Positions 38,751-48,273 of a DNA stretch of 64,000 nucleotides are shown piece after piece (the stretch's first letter is position 1; each line of letters starts with the position of its first letter). The stretch comes from an uncultured bacterium (GTDB taxonomy: Bacteria; Cyanobacteriota; Vampirovibrionia; Gastranaerophilales; JAILCC01): assembly GCA_949283935.1 (NCBI GenBank), contig CASDUJ010000006.1:62001-126000 (forward strand), given 5' to 3'. The notes below the pieces were generated by a model. It was not told where the DNA came from. It ran no database searches and saw nothing but the letters and a program-made list of their open reading frames with translations. Both the position numbers and the translations under genes were made by a program.

Positions 38751-39854
38751 TTATTTTTTTAAATATTTTAATTTTAGATAATTAAAAATTCTATTAACTC
38801 TTACATCCAAAAGTCCATCAGATTCTTTTAGCAAAGTAGATTTAATAACTAAAGGATAAAAATCATGATTTTTAATTTTATTTTCAATAATTAAAGAAAT
38901 TACTTTGTCTATATATATTTGCAAATTTGAACGCATTTCCGGATGACGTTTAAGCCAATCTTTATAATTCATAGAACTTCTTTCATTATTACAAAATTTA
39001 CATTGTACAAGATAATTAGAAGGATCATTAACTCCACCATCAGAGCGAGGCATAATATGCTCAGTACTTGCTAAAGATGCATCCAAAAGTCTTTGCGCAA
39101 TTTCTTCAATAGATCTTCTGTGATATTTAACAACAAAAGCATCAGCACTATTTCCAGAAGTTGGAAGTTTTTTGGCTTTTAAAGCTATGAGTTCTAAAAT
39201 TTTTTTATTTCTCTCTAATTTTTCTTCTGACATTAATTTATAAAAATTAGCTATAAAAGTTTTTCTTTTAAATGTTTGGGTATGTTTTCTTTTTCTCAAA
39301 AGTTTAGAAACAAAAGCTATATCTTTTTTTACAGCCTTTAAAGTTTCTCCTTCCAAACCATCAGATAATTTACTTATTTTTGCAATAACTTTTTTTTGGG
39401 AATTTTCCAATTGTTTTATAGAATTTCTGTACATTAATATAAACAATTCTTTAAGATTTTTGCCATTATGTTTTTGCGCAAGATTTTTCAATTTTTTAAC
39501 AATTTGTAATTCAACTCCTCTTAATCTAGGTCTATATTTTTCTAATTCATCAAAAAGTTCTATCCCTTTTTTAATTTTTACATTATCAATAAAGGATAAA
39601 AGTTCTTCACGAGTTGTCATTATTTTTCCACAGCAAGGGCAAGGGAGAGAACCCAATTTTTTAAATTCAAAACAATATTTTCTAGAACCATTTCGTAATT
39701 CTGCAATATCTAAAAAGGCACCTTTTGTGGCAAAATCAAAAAAATATTTTTGGGACAAAAAATAATCTTTGTAATATTCATCAAAAGTTAATTTTTTTTC
39801 AAAATGTTCAGACATATTTAAATTCCAAAAGCTTTCAAAATATATATTCCACAT
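38751..39854 (-). CDS. HNH-motif protein with split zinc cysteines
   Basis: 367 residues. The core TEHIMPRSDGGVNDPSNYLVQ (His266) followed by C285-KF-C288-N is a beta-beta-alpha-metal HNH motif. A second Cys pair (CPCC, C72 and C75) lies 210 residues earlier, separated by a Lys-rich helical region (about 90-245). In ordinary HNH enzymes the pairs flank the His closely. Nuclease activity is inferred from the motif only. No phage, Cas, restriction or toxin-immunity gene is adjacent. Start supported by AAAGG four bases before the ATG. Base composition does not stand out. Confidence 0.72.
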   Translation of the reverse strand: MWNIYFESFWNLNMSEHFEKKLTFDEYYKDYFLSQKYFFDFATKGAFLDIAELRNGSRKYCFEFKKLGSLPCPCCGKIMTTREELLSFIDNVKIKKGIELFDELEKYRPRLRGVELQIVKKLKNLAQKHNGKNLKELFILMYRNSIKQLENSQKKVIAKISKLSDGLEGETLKAVKKDIAFVSKLLRKRKHTQTFKRKTFIANFYKLMSEEKLERNKKILELIALKAKKLPTSGNSADAFVVKYHRRSIEEIAQRLLDASLASTEHIMPRSDGGVNDPSNYLVQCKFCNNERSSMNYKDWLKRHPEMRSNLQIYIDKVISLIIENKIKNHDFYPLVIKSTLLKESDGLLDVRVNRIFNYLKLKYLKK

Positions 39855-39922
39855 TTTACCTTTTTTTAAACATTAAAAGCAATATTCTCATAGAGAATTA
39901 ACACAAAGATTTAATAGTTTTA

Positions 39923-39951
39923 TTGAAAGGGTAAATGTTTTGTTATATTAT
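39923..39951 (+). promoter_or_regulatory. promoter of leuD
   Basis: TTGAAA (39923-39928) and TATTAT (39946-39951) are separated by 17 bases. The start would be near 39958, giving a leader of about 29 bases with AAAAGGAG in front of the leuD ATG. A perfect inverted repeat (ATTCTC-ATA-GAGAAT, 39884-39898) lies 24 bases upstream, between leuD and the HNH gene. Confidence 0.65.
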
Positions 39952-39986
39952 TTAAAATAAAGTGAGAAAATAAAAGGAGTTTTCCA

Positions 39987-40484
39987 ATGGCAAACATTTC
40001 AGGTAATGCTTGGGTTTACAAAGATAATGTTGATACTGATGTAATTATTCCTGCCAGATATTTAAATACTTCTGATCCAAACGAACTAGCTAAATATTGC
40101 ATGGAAGATATAGACAAAGATTTTGCATCAAATGTAAAAGAAGGAGACATAATAATAGCTGGAGAAAATTTTGGTTGTGGTAGTTCAAGAGAACACGCTC
40201 CAATAGCTATAAAAGCAAGTGGAATAAGTGTTGTTATTGCCAAAACTTTTGCCAGAATATTTTTTAGAAATGCAATTAATATTGGACTTCCTATATTAGA
40301 AAATTCTGTATTGCCAGATGAAGTAAAAAAAGGCGATAAAATTGAAGTAGATTTAGCCAAAGGTATTATTTATAATTGTACGCAAAATAAAGAATACAAA
40401 TGTGCGAAATATGAAGGTTCTATAGCCCAACTTATTGAAGAAGGTGGTTTAATTAACTACACAAAGAAAAAACTTGGAGTTTAA
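39987..40484 (+). CDS. leuD: 3-isopropylmalate dehydratase small subunit
   Basis: 165 residues, swivelling domain partner of LeuC. It has [18 protein letters not shown] and the [19 protein letters not shown] loop of the short (archaeal/cyanobacterial-like) LeuD type. With LeuC it isomerises isopropylmalate in leucine synthesis, and in organisms with citramalate synthase also citramalate. LeuC and LeuB are not in the window. The gene has its own promoter and sits alone between the HNH gene and rpsL. A homoaconitase small subunit is a less likely alternative. Confidence 0.88.
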   Translation: MANISGNAWVYKDNVDTDVIIPARYLNTSDPNELAKYCMEDIDKDFASNVKEGDIIIAGENFGCGSSREHAPIAIKASGISVVIAKTFARIFFRNAINIGLPILENSVLPDEVKKGDKIEVDLAKGIIYNCTQNKEYKCAKYEGSIAQLIEEGGLINYTKKKLGV

Positions 40485-40538
40485 AACCTACCAATTCGTT
40501 ACAAATTTTTTCAATAAATTATAGCTCAAAACATTGCC

Positions 40539-40596
40539 TTGACATTGTGTTATGTCTGTTGATAATTATTATTATATGTCGGTAAAGCCGGCATGT
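40539..40596 (+). promoter_or_regulatory. rpsL promoter and 5'-terminal leader hairpin
   Basis: TTGACA (40539-40544) and GATAAT (40561-40566) are 16 bases apart. Transcription should start near 40573. The transcript then begins almost directly with a hairpin: 40576-40583 pairs with 40587-40594 (ATGTCGGT with GCCGGCAT, two G-U pairs, loop AAA), followed by about 45 bases and a strong AAGGAGG before the GTG start. The hairpin could serve regulation or stability. Confidence 0.6.
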
Positions 40597-40650
40597 TTAG
40601 ATAACGCAATTTATTAACATTGGACGCAATAACGGCATAAGGAGGTATGT

Positions 40651-41031
40651 GTGCCTACATTAAATCAGTTAGTTCGTAAAGAAAGAACTAAATTAAAAAA
40701 GAAAACTAAATCACCAGCGCTTACAAATTGTCCTCAAAGAAGAGGGGTTTGTACAAGAGTTTATACAACAACACCTAAAAAACCAAACTCAGCTTTAAGA
40801 AAAGTAGCAAGGATTAGACTTACAAATGGTTTTGAAGTTTCAAGTTACATTCCTGGTATTGGACATAATTTACAAGAACACTCTGTTGTTTTAATTAGAG
40901 GTGGCAGGGTAAAAGATCTTCCTGGTGTAAGATACCACATTATTAGAGGAACTCTTGATACTCAAGGTGTTCAAAACAGAAATCAAGCAAGAAGTAAATA
41001 TGGCGCCAAAAAAGCCAAAGCTAAGAAATAA
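40651..41031 (+). CDS. rpsL: 30S ribosomal protein S12
   Basis: 126 residues. Decoding-centre protein of the small subunit. Diagnostic sequence: [40 protein letters not shown] and [14 protein letters not shown]. The lysines corresponding to positions 43 and 88 of E. coli are wild type, so nothing here predicts streptomycin resistance. GTG start with AAGGAGG five bases upstream. It is first of the truncated str operon, 16 bases before rpsG. Confidence 0.98.
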   Translation: MPTLNQLVRKERTKLKKKTKSPALTNCPQRRGVCTRVYTTTPKKPNSALRKVARIRLTNGFEVSSYIPGIGHNLQEHSVVLIRGGRVKDLPGVRYHIIRGTLDTQGVQNRNQARSKYGAKKAKAKK

Positions 41032-41047
41032 GAAAAGGATTATATAA

Positions 41048-41518
41048 ATGTCAAGAAGAAGTAAACCACAAAAAAGAATTCCAATGCCTGATCCTGTTTA
41101 TAACAGCAAAGATATTGCTAAGTTTATCAACAGATTAATGAGAAAAGGCAAAAAAAGTATAGCAGAAAAGATTTTTTATTCTGCAATGGATAGAATTCAA
41201 GAAAAAACTAAACAAAATCCCGTTGAAGTTTTTGAGCAAGCAATTAAAAATGTAACTCCTCTTTTACAAGTTAAAGCTCGTAGAATTGGGGGATCTACTT
41301 ATCAAGTACCTATAGAAGTAAGACCTGATTTAGGAGTTGCAATAGGTTCTACTTGGATTATTCAAACAGCTAAAAGTCGTAGTGGAAAATCTATGATAGA
41401 CAAACTTGTTGCAGAACTTTTAGATGCTTCAAACAATCAAGGTGCTTCTGTTAAGAAAAAAGAAGATACCCACAAAATGGCAGAAGCAAACAAGGCATTT
41501 GCTCATTACAGATATTAA
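41048..41518 (+). CDS. rpsG: 30S ribosomal protein S7
   Basis: 156 residues, primary 16S rRNA-binding protein of the small-subunit head. It has the usual N-terminus (MSRRSKPQKR), KFINRLMRKGKKSIAEKI and the ending KMAEANKAFAHYRY. AAAAGGATTATATAA precedes the ATG. In most bacteria fusA and tuf follow it; here a strong terminator and recA come next, so the elongation-factor genes have been moved elsewhere. Confidence 0.98.
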   Translation: MSRRSKPQKRIPMPDPVYNSKDIAKFINRLMRKGKKSIAEKIFYSAMDRIQEKTKQNPVEVFEQAIKNVTPLLQVKARRIGGSTYQVPIEVRPDLGVAIGSTWIIQTAKSRSGKSMIDKLVAELLDASNNQGASVKKKEDTHKMAEANKAFAHYRY

Positions 41519-41532
41519 TTTTTAAAAATAAC

Positions 41533-41566
41533 AAAAAAAGACTGCAAAATTTGCAGTCTTTTTTTT
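41533..41566 (+). terminator. rho-independent terminator after rpsG
   Basis: A near-perfect inverted repeat, AAAAAAAGACTGCAAA (41533-41548) and TTTGCAGTCTTTTTTT (41550-41565), forms a GC-containing stem (GACTGC/GCAGTC) with the usual U-run. The A-run on the other side would also let it work in reverse. Confidence 0.88.
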
Positions 41567-41583
41567 GTATAAAAAAATTAATA

Positions 41584-41620
41584 AATTGTTACAACAATTG
41601 GAGCAATTTTGGGATACAAT
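41584..41620 (+). promoter_or_regulatory. recA promoter region with inverted repeat
   Basis: TACAAT (41615-41620) is a likely -10 box. The -35 position is poor and is covered by a perfect 7+2+7 inverted repeat, AATTGTTACAACAATT (41584-41599). It could be a repressor site of the SOS type, but it matches none of the known LexA box consensus sequences, and AT-rich DNA makes such repeats common. Confidence 0.4.
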
Positions 41621-41654
41621 AAAAAAATAAATTATGTAAAAAAAGGATAAGATT

Positions 41655-42674
41655 ATGAGTGAAACAAGCGAAACAGCAATTTTGGAAATAGAAAAACAAA
41701 AAGCATTAGATGCAGCAATTTCCAAGATAGAAAAAGATTTTGGAAAAGGATCCATAATGAAACTTGGAGATAAATCTTCAGCACAGATTGAATCAGTTCC
41801 AACAGGAGCACTTTCGCTTGATATTGCATTAGGGATAGGTGGAGTACCCAAAGGAAGAATCATTGAAATATATGGACCTGAAAGTAGTGGAAAAACTACT
41901 TTAGCTCAACATATAGTAGCAGAAGTCCAAAAGCTTGGAGGAATAGCGGCTTTTGTAGATGCTGAACATGCTCTTGATCCTGAATATGCCAAAAAACTAG
42001 GAGTAGATATTGAGCAACTTTTGATAAGTCAACCTGATACAGGTGAACAAGCTTTAGAAATTACAGAAGAATTAGTTCGTTCAGGGGCAGTAGACGTTAT
42101 AGTAGTTGATTCAGTAGCAGCATTAGTTCCAAAAGCTGAAATAGATGGAGAAATGGGAGATTCGCATGTAGGTCTTCAGGCTAGACTTATGAGTCAAGCA
42201 TTAAGAAAACTAACAGGTGTAGTAAGTAAAACCAAAACCACAATAATTTTTATAAACCAATTGCGCTCAAAAATTGGCGTAATTTACGGCAGTCCTGAAA
42301 CAACAACAGGAGGTAATGCTTTAAAATTTTATTCTAGCGTAAGAATGGAAATAAGAAAAATAGAAACGCTAAAAAAAGATGGGCAAGAATTTGGCAATAG
42401 AGTAAAAGTAAAAGTTGCAAAAAACAAAGTAGCACCTCCATTTAGAATAGCAGAATTTGATATTATTTATGGTCAAGGAATTTCTAAAGTTGGATGTATT
42501 TTAGATGTAGCAACTGATATGGATATAATAAAGAAAGCTGGAGCTTGGTTTAGTTATAACGATGATAAAATAGGACAAGGTAGAGATAAAGCTAAAGAAT
42601 TTTTAGAACAAAATCCTGAAATTCTTTCAGAAATTGAAACAAAAGTTAGAGAAAAACTTGCCAACAAAGAATAA
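41655..42674 (+). CDS. recA: recombinase RecA
   Basis: 339 residues, full length. ATP-dependent strand exchange and SOS co-protease. Walker A is at G74-T81 (GPESSGKT); other hallmarks are [50 protein letters not shown] and the [28 protein letters not shown] core. AAAAGGATAAGATT precedes the ATG. It is followed two bases later by mntP in the same direction. Confidence 0.98.
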   Translation: MSETSETAILEIEKQKALDAAISKIEKDFGKGSIMKLGDKSSAQIESVPTGALSLDIALGIGGVPKGRIIEIYGPESSGKTTLAQHIVAEVQKLGGIAAFVDAEHALDPEYAKKLGVDIEQLLISQPDTGEQALEITEELVRSGAVDVIVVDSVAALVPKAEIDGEMGDSHVGLQARLMSQALRKLTGVVSKTKTTIIFINQLRSKIGVIYGSPETTTGGNALKFYSSVRMEIRKIETLKKDGQEFGNRVKVKVAKNKVAPPFRIAEFDIIYGQGISKVGCILDVATDMDIIKKAGAWFSYNDDKIGQGRDKAKEFLEQNPEILSEIETKVREKLANKE

Positions 42675-42676
42675 TT

Positions 42677-43216
42677 ATGGAAATAACTCAAATAGTACTT
42701 CTTTCAATAGCTTTATCAATTGATGCAATGGTTGTAAGTTTTTCCCAAGGATTAATTTTTAAAGAGAAAAAACGTAGAAATTCATTTCTTCTTGCGTTTT
42801 TCTTGGGATTTTTTCAGTTTTTTATGCCTGTTTTGGGATATTTTTGCGCATTAGGTATATATAAATATTTAGAATTTATAAATAATTGGATAGTTTTTTT
42901 AATATTTTTGGTTTTAGGTATAAAATTTATCAAAGAAGCTTTTGAAGAAAAAGAAAAAACTATCTGTTGTATTTCCATTAGTTGTTTGTTTATGTTTGCA
43001 ATTGCAACAAGTATTGATGCATTTGGAGCAGGTATATCTCTTTGTTTCTCACATGTAAATATTTGGTTTCCGGCAATTTTGATAGGTATAATAACTTTTG
43101 TTAATTCGTTATTTGGATTTTGGAGCGGATATTTATTTAAAAATTTTCCAACAAAATATTTAGAAATTATTGGAGGAATTATTCTTATTGGACTTGCCAT
43201 TAAAGCTGTTCTTTAA
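42677..43216 (+). CDS. mntP: MntP family manganese efflux protein
   Basis: 179 residues, six hydrophobic helices arranged as two halves. Each half opens with the family motif: ALSIDAMVVSFSQG (about 12-25) and ATSIDAFGAGISL (about 113-125), whose aspartates are needed for manganese export in E. coli MntP. It is expressed with recA. The related YtaF/cadmium group is the main alternative. Confidence 0.82.
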   Translation: MEITQIVLLSIALSIDAMVVSFSQGLIFKEKKRRNSFLLAFFLGFFQFFMPVLGYFCALGIYKYLEFINNWIVFLIFLVLGIKFIKEAFEEKEKTICCISISCLFMFAIATSIDAFGAGISLCFSHVNIWFPAILIGIITFVNSLFGFWSGYLFKNFPTKYLEIIGGIILIGLAIKAVL

Positions 43217-43219
43217 ATT

Positions 43220-44836
43220 TTACAGCATTACTTTATTTTCGTTAAGAGCTTGAACATTATTAAGCAAAAGTCCAAACAAAATACTGTCAACAAGTGCCAT
43301 ATAAGAAGCTTCTGTTATGTTTGAAGAAACTCCTACAGTATCCCACCTATTAAATCCATCTGTAGTTTCTACATGAACTCTTGTTCTCGCTGCAGTACCT
43401 TCTTTACTATCTAAAATTCTTACTTTGAAATCAGCAAGTTTAAAATTGTTTATTATTGGATAAATTTCTTTCAAAGCTTTTCTTAATGCCATATCTAGAG
43501 CATTAACAGGACCATCTCCTTCGCTTACCGTATGAATAATTTCATCATTAATACTTATTTTTACTGAAGCTTCAGAATTTAAATTCATTTGAGCAGGAGC
43601 AATTGTATCATCAATTACTCTAAAACCAAGAATAGAAAAATAATTAGGCATTTGCTTTAAAGCTTTTAAAATAGTTATCTCAAAAGATGCATCGGCATTC
43701 TCAAAAGAAAATCCTTGCCATTCAAGTTCTTTTATTTTCTCAATTATTGTTGGTACATCATTTTCTTGTACATTTATTTGCAATTTCAAAGTTTCAAGTT
43801 TCTTTCTTATAGTAGTTGAACCAGCTTGATCACTTACTAAAATTCTTCTTAAATTACCAATTTTCTCTGGCGCAATATGTTCGTATGTTTCAGGACTTTT
43901 TGCAACTCCGCTAGCGTGTATACCTGCTTTGTGAGCAAAGGCACTTCTTCCTACAAAAGGAGCATAATCACTAGCTTTTCTGTTAGCAATTTCTGCAATT
44001 TGTCTTGAAACAGAAAAAAGTTTTTCTAAATTATCTCCTATTACTTCTTTTTCAAGTTTTATTTGAAGATTTGGAATTATAGAACATAAATTTGCATTTC
44101 CGCATCTTTCTCCGTAGCCATTTATTGTTCCTTGTATTTGTATTGCTCCAGCTTCTACCGCTGCTATTGAATTTGCTACAGCTAAATCTCCATCATTATG
44201 AACATGAACACCAACCGTTGCATTTGGTAAAAACTTTAGCACATCATCAGTAATTTTATAAACTTGATTGTTTATTGTCCCTCCATTTGTGTCACAAAGA
44301 ACAATTCTGGAAGCACCTGCTTCAAAAGCAGTTTTTATAGTTTTCAATGCATATTCTTTATTGTTTTTGTAGCCATCAAAAAAATGTTCTGCATCAAAAA
44401 ATACTTTTTTACCTTTAGAAATAAGATATTCTATAGATTCTTTAATCATATTAAGATTTTCTTCAAGTGTAGTGTTGAGAGCATGTTCAACGTGAAAATC
44501 CCAAGTTTTTCCAAAAATAGTAACAATAGGAGTATCTGCTAATAATAATTGCTCAAGTACTTTGTCTTTATTTACATCTACCAAGGGTTTTTTAGTACAG
44601 CCAAAAGCAGTAATTTGTGCGTTTTTTAATTCAATTGTTTTAATAAGTTGAAAAATTTCATTATCTTTTGGATTAGCTCCAGGCCAGCCAAGTTCAATGT
44701 AATCAACGCCTAAATCATCAAGAAGTCTTACAATCTTTAATTTATCACTAACTGAAAAAGCTATACCTTCAGATTGTGCTCCATCTCTTAAAGTTGTATC
44801 GTAAATTTCTATTTTTGCTTGATTGGCTGTACTCAT
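43220..44836 (-). CDS. cimA: citramalate synthase
   Basis: 538 residues, of the isopropylmalate synthase/homocitrate synthase superfamily. The TIM barrel begins with IEIYDTTLRDGAQSEGIAFSVSDKLKI, contains HVHNDGDLAVANSIAAVEAGA and ends with AFAHKAGIHASGV. A C-terminal regulatory domain (about 395-530) follows. The SEGIAFS and ELGWPGANPKD segments match the citramalate synthase subgroup rather than LeuA. It condenses pyruvate with acetyl-CoA for threonine-independent isoleucine synthesis. AAGGGT precedes the ATG. It is last in ilvB-ilvN-ilvC-cimA, which fits this role. Confidence 0.88.
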   Translation of the reverse strand: MSTANQAKIEIYDTTLRDGAQSEGIAFSVSDKLKIVRLLDDLGVDYIELGWPGANPKDNEIFQLIKTIELKNAQITAFGCTKKPLVDVNKDKVLEQLLLADTPIVTIFGKTWDFHVEHALNTTLEENLNMIKESIEYLISKGKKVFFDAEHFFDGYKNNKEYALKTIKTAFEAGASRIVLCDTNGGTINNQVYKITDDVLKFLPNATVGVHVHNDGDLAVANSIAAVEAGAIQIQGTINGYGERCGNANLCSIIPNLQIKLEKEVIGDNLEKLFSVSRQIAEIANRKASDYAPFVGRSAFAHKAGIHASGVAKSPETYEHIAPEKIGNLRRILVSDQAGSTTIRKKLETLKLQINVQENDVPTIIEKIKELEWQGFSFENADASFEITILKALKQMPNYFSILGFRVIDDTIAPAQMNLNSEASVKISINDEIIHTVSEGDGPVNALDMALRKALKEIYPIINNFKLADFKVRILDSKEGTAARTRVHVETTDGFNRWDTVGVSSNITEASYMALVDSILFGLLLNNVQALNENKVML

Positions 44837-44850
44837 TGCGACCCTTTTTA

Positions 44851-46394
<1,544 letters not shown>

Positions 46395-46405
46395 TCTTCG
46401 TTCTC

Positions 46406-48163
46406 CTACGGCTCATCTACTACATCATTTGAAAGTAATACTTTGTTAATTGGATCTCCCGCAAGAACCCACGGATATACCATTTCAAATGGTTCTACTA
46501 TAAAATCAACAAAAACAGGTCCTTTATGTTCTATAGCTTTTTTTATTGCTGGAACAATTTCTTCTTCTTTTTGTACCCTTATACCTATAGCTCCATATGC
46601 TTCTGCTAATTTTACATAATCAGGACTTGATATTTGAGTTTGCGAATAATGTTTGTTGTAAATTTTTTCTTGCCATTGTCTTACCATTCCAAGATATCCG
46701 TTGTTTATAATAAAAACTTTGATATTTAAATTATAATCAACACACGTCATTAATTCTTGAATATTCATTTGAATACTTCCGTCTCCAGCAATATTTAAAA
46801 CAACTTTGTCTTTCATTGCTACAGCAGCACCTACTGCAGCAGGAAAACCAAAACCCATTGTCCCTAATCCACCTGATGTAATAAATTGTCTGGGTTTATT
46901 AAATTTATACAATTGTGCTGTCCACATTTGGTGCTGTCCTACTTCAGTACAAACAATTGGATCAATATCTTTTGTGTATTCGTAGATCTTTTGAATTACT
47001 GTTTGAGGTGCAATTTTGTCAGAATTTACAACCGGCATAGCTCTTTTTTGCTTCCATTCATCAATTTGAGCAAACCATTTATCTTTTAAATCTACATTAA
47101 TTTCGTGTTCTCTTTTTTGAGCTTGGGCAAGCATTTGAGTCAAAACATTTTTTGCATCTCCTACTATTGGAATATCAACATTTACGTTTTTACTAATAGA
47201 ACAAGGATCAATATCTATGTGAATTACTTTTGCATCAGAACAGAATTTTTTCAAACTTCCTGTAATTCTATCATTAAAACGTGTGCCAACAGCAAAAAGT
47301 ACATCGCAATTTGAAACGGCATAATTTGCCCAATAATTTCCGTGCATTCCTAACATTCCTAAAGATAATTTATCATCTGCAGGAAATGTTCCTATTCCCA
47401 TTAAAGTGTTTGCTACAGGAATGTGTAAATATTTAGCAAATTCCGTAAGTTCTTTATTTGCCCCTGACGCAACTACTCCTCCACCAGAAATTATCACTGG
47501 TCTTTTTGCTTCATACAAAAGTTTTAAGGCATTTAAAATTTGTCTGGGATGTCCATTGTATGTAGGATTATAGCCTGGAAGTTCTAATTTTTCGGGATAT
47601 TTAAATTTTGCTTTTTGAACTATTACATTTTTGGGTAAATCTATTACTACAGGTCCAGGTTTACCTGTTTTCGCTATGTGAAAAGCTTCTTTTATTATTC
47701 TTGGCAAATCCTTAACATCTTTTACTAAATAATTATGTTTGCAACAAGAACGAGTAATCCCTACTATATCTGCTTCTTGAAAGGCATCGTTGCCTATTAA
47801 ATCTACAGAAACTTGTCCGGTTATAACTACTATTGGATAACCATCTAAATATGCATTTGCTATTCCTGTTATTGCATTAGTTGCTCCAGGGCCTGATGTG
47901 GTAAGAGCTACACCAACTTTTCCAGTTGCTCTTGCATAACCTTCTGCCGCATGTACAGCAGCTTGTTCGTGTCGAACTAAATAGTGTTTTATGTAATCAC
48001 AATTATAAAGCTCATCATAAATGTGAAGAACAACTCCCCCTGGATATCCAAAAATTTCATCAACTCCTTCTTTTCGCAAACATTCAAGAAGAATTCTAGC
48101 ACCTATCATAGTTTCTGTGCTTTCTTGTTGTTCAATTTTTGTAATACATTTGCCTTCTGCCAT
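46406..48163 (-). CDS. ilvB: acetolactate synthase catalytic subunit
   Basis: 585 residues, thiamine diphosphate enzyme joining two pyruvates (or pyruvate and 2-oxobutyrate). It has FGYPGGVVLHIYDEL, the activating glutamate in VRHEQAAVHAAEGYARATG, SGPGATNAITGIANAYLDG, and the ThDP motif GDGSIQMNIQELMTCVDYNLNIKVFIINN. Start supported by TAGGAG eight bases upstream of the ATG. It leads the branched-chain operon ending in cimA. The 110 bases before it hold no gene; an AT-rich promoter is likely but cannot be fixed. Confidence 0.97.
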   Translation of the reverse strand: MAEGKCITKIEQQESTETMIGARILLECLRKEGVDEIFGYPGGVVLHIYDELYNCDYIKHYLVRHEQAAVHAAEGYARATGKVGVALTTSGPGATNAITGIANAYLDGYPIVVITGQVSVDLIGNDAFQEADIVGITRSCCKHNYLVKDVKDLPRIIKEAFHIAKTGKPGPVVIDLPKNVIVQKAKFKYPEKLELPGYNPTYNGHPRQILNALKLLYEAKRPVIISGGGVVASGANKELTEFAKYLHIPVANTLMGIGTFPADDKLSLGMLGMHGNYWANYAVSNCDVLFAVGTRFNDRITGSLKKFCSDAKVIHIDIDPCSISKNVNVDIPIVGDAKNVLTQMLAQAQKREHEINVDLKDKWFAQIDEWKQKRAMPVVNSDKIAPQTVIQKIYEYTKDIDPIVCTEVGQHQMWTAQLYKFNKPRQFITSGGLGTMGFGFPAAVGAAVAMKDKVVLNIAGDGSIQMNIQELMTCVDYNLNIKVFIINNGYLGMVRQWQEKIYNKHYSQTQISSPDYVKLAEAYGAIGIRVQKEEEIVPAIKKAIEHKGPVFVDFIVEPFEMVYPWVLAGDPINKVLLSNDVVDEP

Positions 48164-48273
48164 TTATTTAACTCCTACATGGTTTTCTTAATATTGTTAC
48201 ACATATAATAATAGTATCAAAAAAACAATATTTCTAATAATTTTAGCAAAAAATGTATAAATTGTAACGAAAA

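Noticed and set aside
38751-39854. Cas9/IscB-type nuclease
   Set aside because: It has only an HNH-like core, with no RuvC motifs or bridge helix, and no CRISPR repeats or guide RNA are near.
40016-40360. 114-codon minus-strand open frame opposite leuD
   Set aside because: Antisense to the conserved LeuD motif [15 protein letters not shown].
42814-43200. 128-codon minus-strand open frame opposite mntP
   Set aside because: Antisense to a clear MntP protein whose two SIDA motifs fix the coding strand.
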